DNA from: JBDSZL01 sp039925145
GTDB taxonomy: Bacteria; Acidobacteriota; Vicinamibacteria; Vicinamibacterales; SCN-69-37
Length of the DNA: 64,000 nucleotides
Assembly: GCA_039925145.1 (NCBI GenBank)
Contig: JBDSZL010000071.1
Coordinates: forward strand, 47,425 to 111,424
Reading direction: 5' to 3'
Shown here: in pieces, positions 62,102-64,000 of the stretch
Layout of the letters: the number at the start of each line of letters is the position of its first letter
How positions within the stretch are numbered: position 1 is the stretch's first letter
Notes under the pieces: model-generated
Database searches by the model: none
What the model was told of the DNA's origin: nothing
The model's input: only the letters and a program-made list of their open reading frames with translations
Position numbers and translations under genes: made by a program

Positions 62102-62153
62102 AACGACCGCTCGATGATATCCGGCTTGCGTGCGTTCATCGAGCACGGTCGTT
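62102..62153. repeat. Long imperfect inverted repeat between the SnoaL-like and carbonic anhydrase genes
   Basis: Arms of 16 bases (62102-62117 and 62136-62153, the right arm with a two-base CA insertion) enclose an 18-base loop. On the minus strand it sits downstream of the SnoaL-like gene and upstream of the carbonic anhydrase gene. It has no T run next to it, so it is more likely a structured leader, a binding site or a repeat unit than a plain terminator. Confidence 0.6.
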
Positions 62154-62213
62154 CACGTCACCTGCGGCGAGCTGCGAAGGGACCAGCCGGGGCGACGGCC
62201 ACACAGCGAAGAT

Positions 62214-62690
62214 TCAACGGCGCATCTGCTGACTGCGCCAGACCTCTGTCAGCTCTGCGGTGAGCCGATCGGCGAGCTCGGGTCGTCCGTGGAAGGCAGC
62301 GGGCGTGTTCTGCAGCAGCGCGAACTCGAAGCCTGTCTCGTGGGCCACGAGCACCGCGCTCTGCACCGCGTTCACATCTGGCTTGAGCGTCGTGGCGCCC
62401 GGCGGCACCATCCCGACGACCGCTCGAAGCAGGATCACGTCGCGAGCCAGCACGCGGATCTCGCGAATCAGACAGACGTACGACGCGGTCTGATGTCCCG
62501 AGAACACCACCTCGAGCGACGCGATGATCTCGGACCGGCCGTTCATCTGCGTGCCATCGAACCCCACACAGCTGCCGCTTGCCGAGAACAATCCTCCAAA
62601 TGCCGCGGCGTCGCGGCGATTCCAGGCGTCGAGCAAATTGCGGTAGATCCGTTCCGCCTCGGCGCTGGCATCCAACATTGATTCAGACAC
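62214..62690 (-). CDS. SnoaL-like (SgcJ/EcaC family) protein
   Basis: A 158-residue protein with a cone-shaped alpha+beta fold pattern: a helical N-terminus (AERIYRNLLDAWNRRDAAAFGGLF), then strands with VGFDGTQMNGRSEIIASLEVVF and a C-terminal helix. It resembles the SgcJ/EcaC subfamily of nuclear transport factor 2-like proteins, whose members are mostly uncharacterised. The start is a GTG at 62690 with GGAG six bases upstream. It lies 244 bases upstream of the carbonic anhydrase gene on the same strand and diverges from DNA polymerase IV. Confidence 0.82.
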   Translation of the reverse strand: MSESMLDASAEAERIYRNLLDAWNRRDAAAFGGLFSASGSCVGFDGTQMNGRSEIIASLEVVFSGHQTASYVCLIREIRVLARDVILLRAVVGMVPPGATTLKPDVNAVQSAVLVAHETGFEFALLQNTPAAFHGRPELADRLTAELTEVWRSQQMRR

Positions 62691-62813
62691 ATCTGCTCCA
62701 GTCGGCCTCGCGATCGTGGCGGCGTTGCGAGGGCCGTCGCGCGAGCGTGGCCGAATGGTCGCGAGACAGCCGCGGTCGGAGCTGGGGACTGCAGCCGGAC
62801 CGCCGCAAGGCGC

Positions 62814-63911
<1,098 letters not shown>

Positions 63912-63921
63912 CGGCCTATAG

Positions 63922-63941
63922 GAGACCGGGTCTCTTAAGAG
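63922..63941. promoter_or_regulatory. Two adjacent palindromes downstream of dinB
   Basis: GAGACC-G-GGTCTC (63922-63934) overlaps the perfect ten-base palindrome CTCTTAAGAG (63932-63941). They lie between the dinB stop and the next promoter; they could end dinB transcription or form binding sites, and I cannot separate these. Confidence 0.4.
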
Positions 63942-63954
63942 GGTAACAATATAC

Positions 63955-63983
63955 TTGACTGACCACGAGTAAGTCGGTAAGAT
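63955..63983 (+). promoter_or_regulatory. Promoter with TetR-type palindrome
   Basis: TTGACT (63955-63960) and TAAGAT (63978-63983) are 17 bases apart, a good sigma-70-type promoter. Within it, GACTGAC (63957-63963) and GTAAGTC (63969-63975) form a near-perfect inverted repeat around five bases, resembling the GACTGAC-type operators of self-regulating TetR family genes. The ATG at 63990 follows. Confidence 0.6.
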
Positions 63984-63989
63984 GGGCTC

Positions 63990-64000
63990 ATGTCGAGCGA
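63990..64000 (+). CDS. Start of a gene leaving the window (possibly a TetR-family regulator)
   Basis: Only the first three or four codons (ATG TCG AGC) are visible. The preceding promoter carries a TetR-type palindrome, so the gene may encode its own repressor; this is inference from the promoter alone. Confidence 0.3.

Overview
This window looks like a chromosomal segment of an Acidobacteriota bacterium, most probably class Vicinamibacteria (subdivision 6). The call is an inference from gene content and not from a marker gene. The DNA is uniformly GC-rich. It carries two PadR regulator/ADOP-type ABC permease pairs, a DUF1549/DUF1553 cytochrome with a DUF1501 partner, an M2 (ACE-like) peptidase, a GTP-type PEP carboxykinase, and many secreted hydrolases and beta-propeller proteins. 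I saw no rRNA, tRNA, CRISPR array, integrase, IS element or prophage.

Layout. 0-10 kb: glutamate racemase, a secreted unknown, a cupin/membrane-protein pair, a secreted M16 protease, a TauE/SafE permease, an MHS-family transporter and PEP carboxykinase. 10.2-11.05 kb: a small secreted orphan followed by a decayed, repeat-bearing intergenic stretch. 11-20 kb: mostly minus-strand genes for envelope and secreted functions (SGNH hydrolase, S9 peptidase, DUF1841, an N-terminally truncated HPF-like protein, GT2 glycosyltransferase, cupin, DinB-fold protein, DUF1080 protein, glutaminyl cyclase), then a plus-strand alpha/beta hydrolase. 20.2-26.6 kb: a dense signalling island of five proteins (REC with a four-Cys module, REC-pseudoREC-CheX-like, PAS-PAS histidine kinase, REC-EAL, REC-HDOD). 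26.7-37.9 kb: a VanZ-like protein, DUF2277, an esterase, and a minus-strand run (YdeI-like, Zn-ribbon, M2 peptidase, DUF1549/1553 cytochrome, DUF1501, NHL propeller).

37.9-47 kb: a GyrB/ParE subunit diverges from PadR1-ADOP1; after a methyltransferase comes PadR2-ADOP2. Each PadR promoter has its own inverted repeat. 47-57.7 kb: OB-fold lipoprotein, SQR-like flavoprotein, 2-oxoglutarate dehydrogenase E2 and E1, fumarase, a di-heme cytochrome with a clear terminator, and a GyrA/ParC subunit. 57.7-64 kb: alpha/beta hydrolase, second TauE/SafE permease, a chlorite dismutase-family protein overlapping a beta-carbonic anhydrase, a SnoaL-like protein, DNA polymerase IV, and at the right edge a promoter with a TetR-type palindrome for a gene that leaves the window.

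How genes work together: 2-oxoglutarate dehydrogenase, fumarase and PEP carboxykinase serve the TCA cycle and gluconeogenesis. Secreted peptidases, esterases and hydrolases suggest growth on complex organic matter. The most distinctive parts are the signalling island, the two PadR-ADOP modules with dissimilar operators, and the Cld/carbonic anhydrase overlap. I found no clearly unprecedented system. All functions are predictions from reading the sequence and were not checked by database search.
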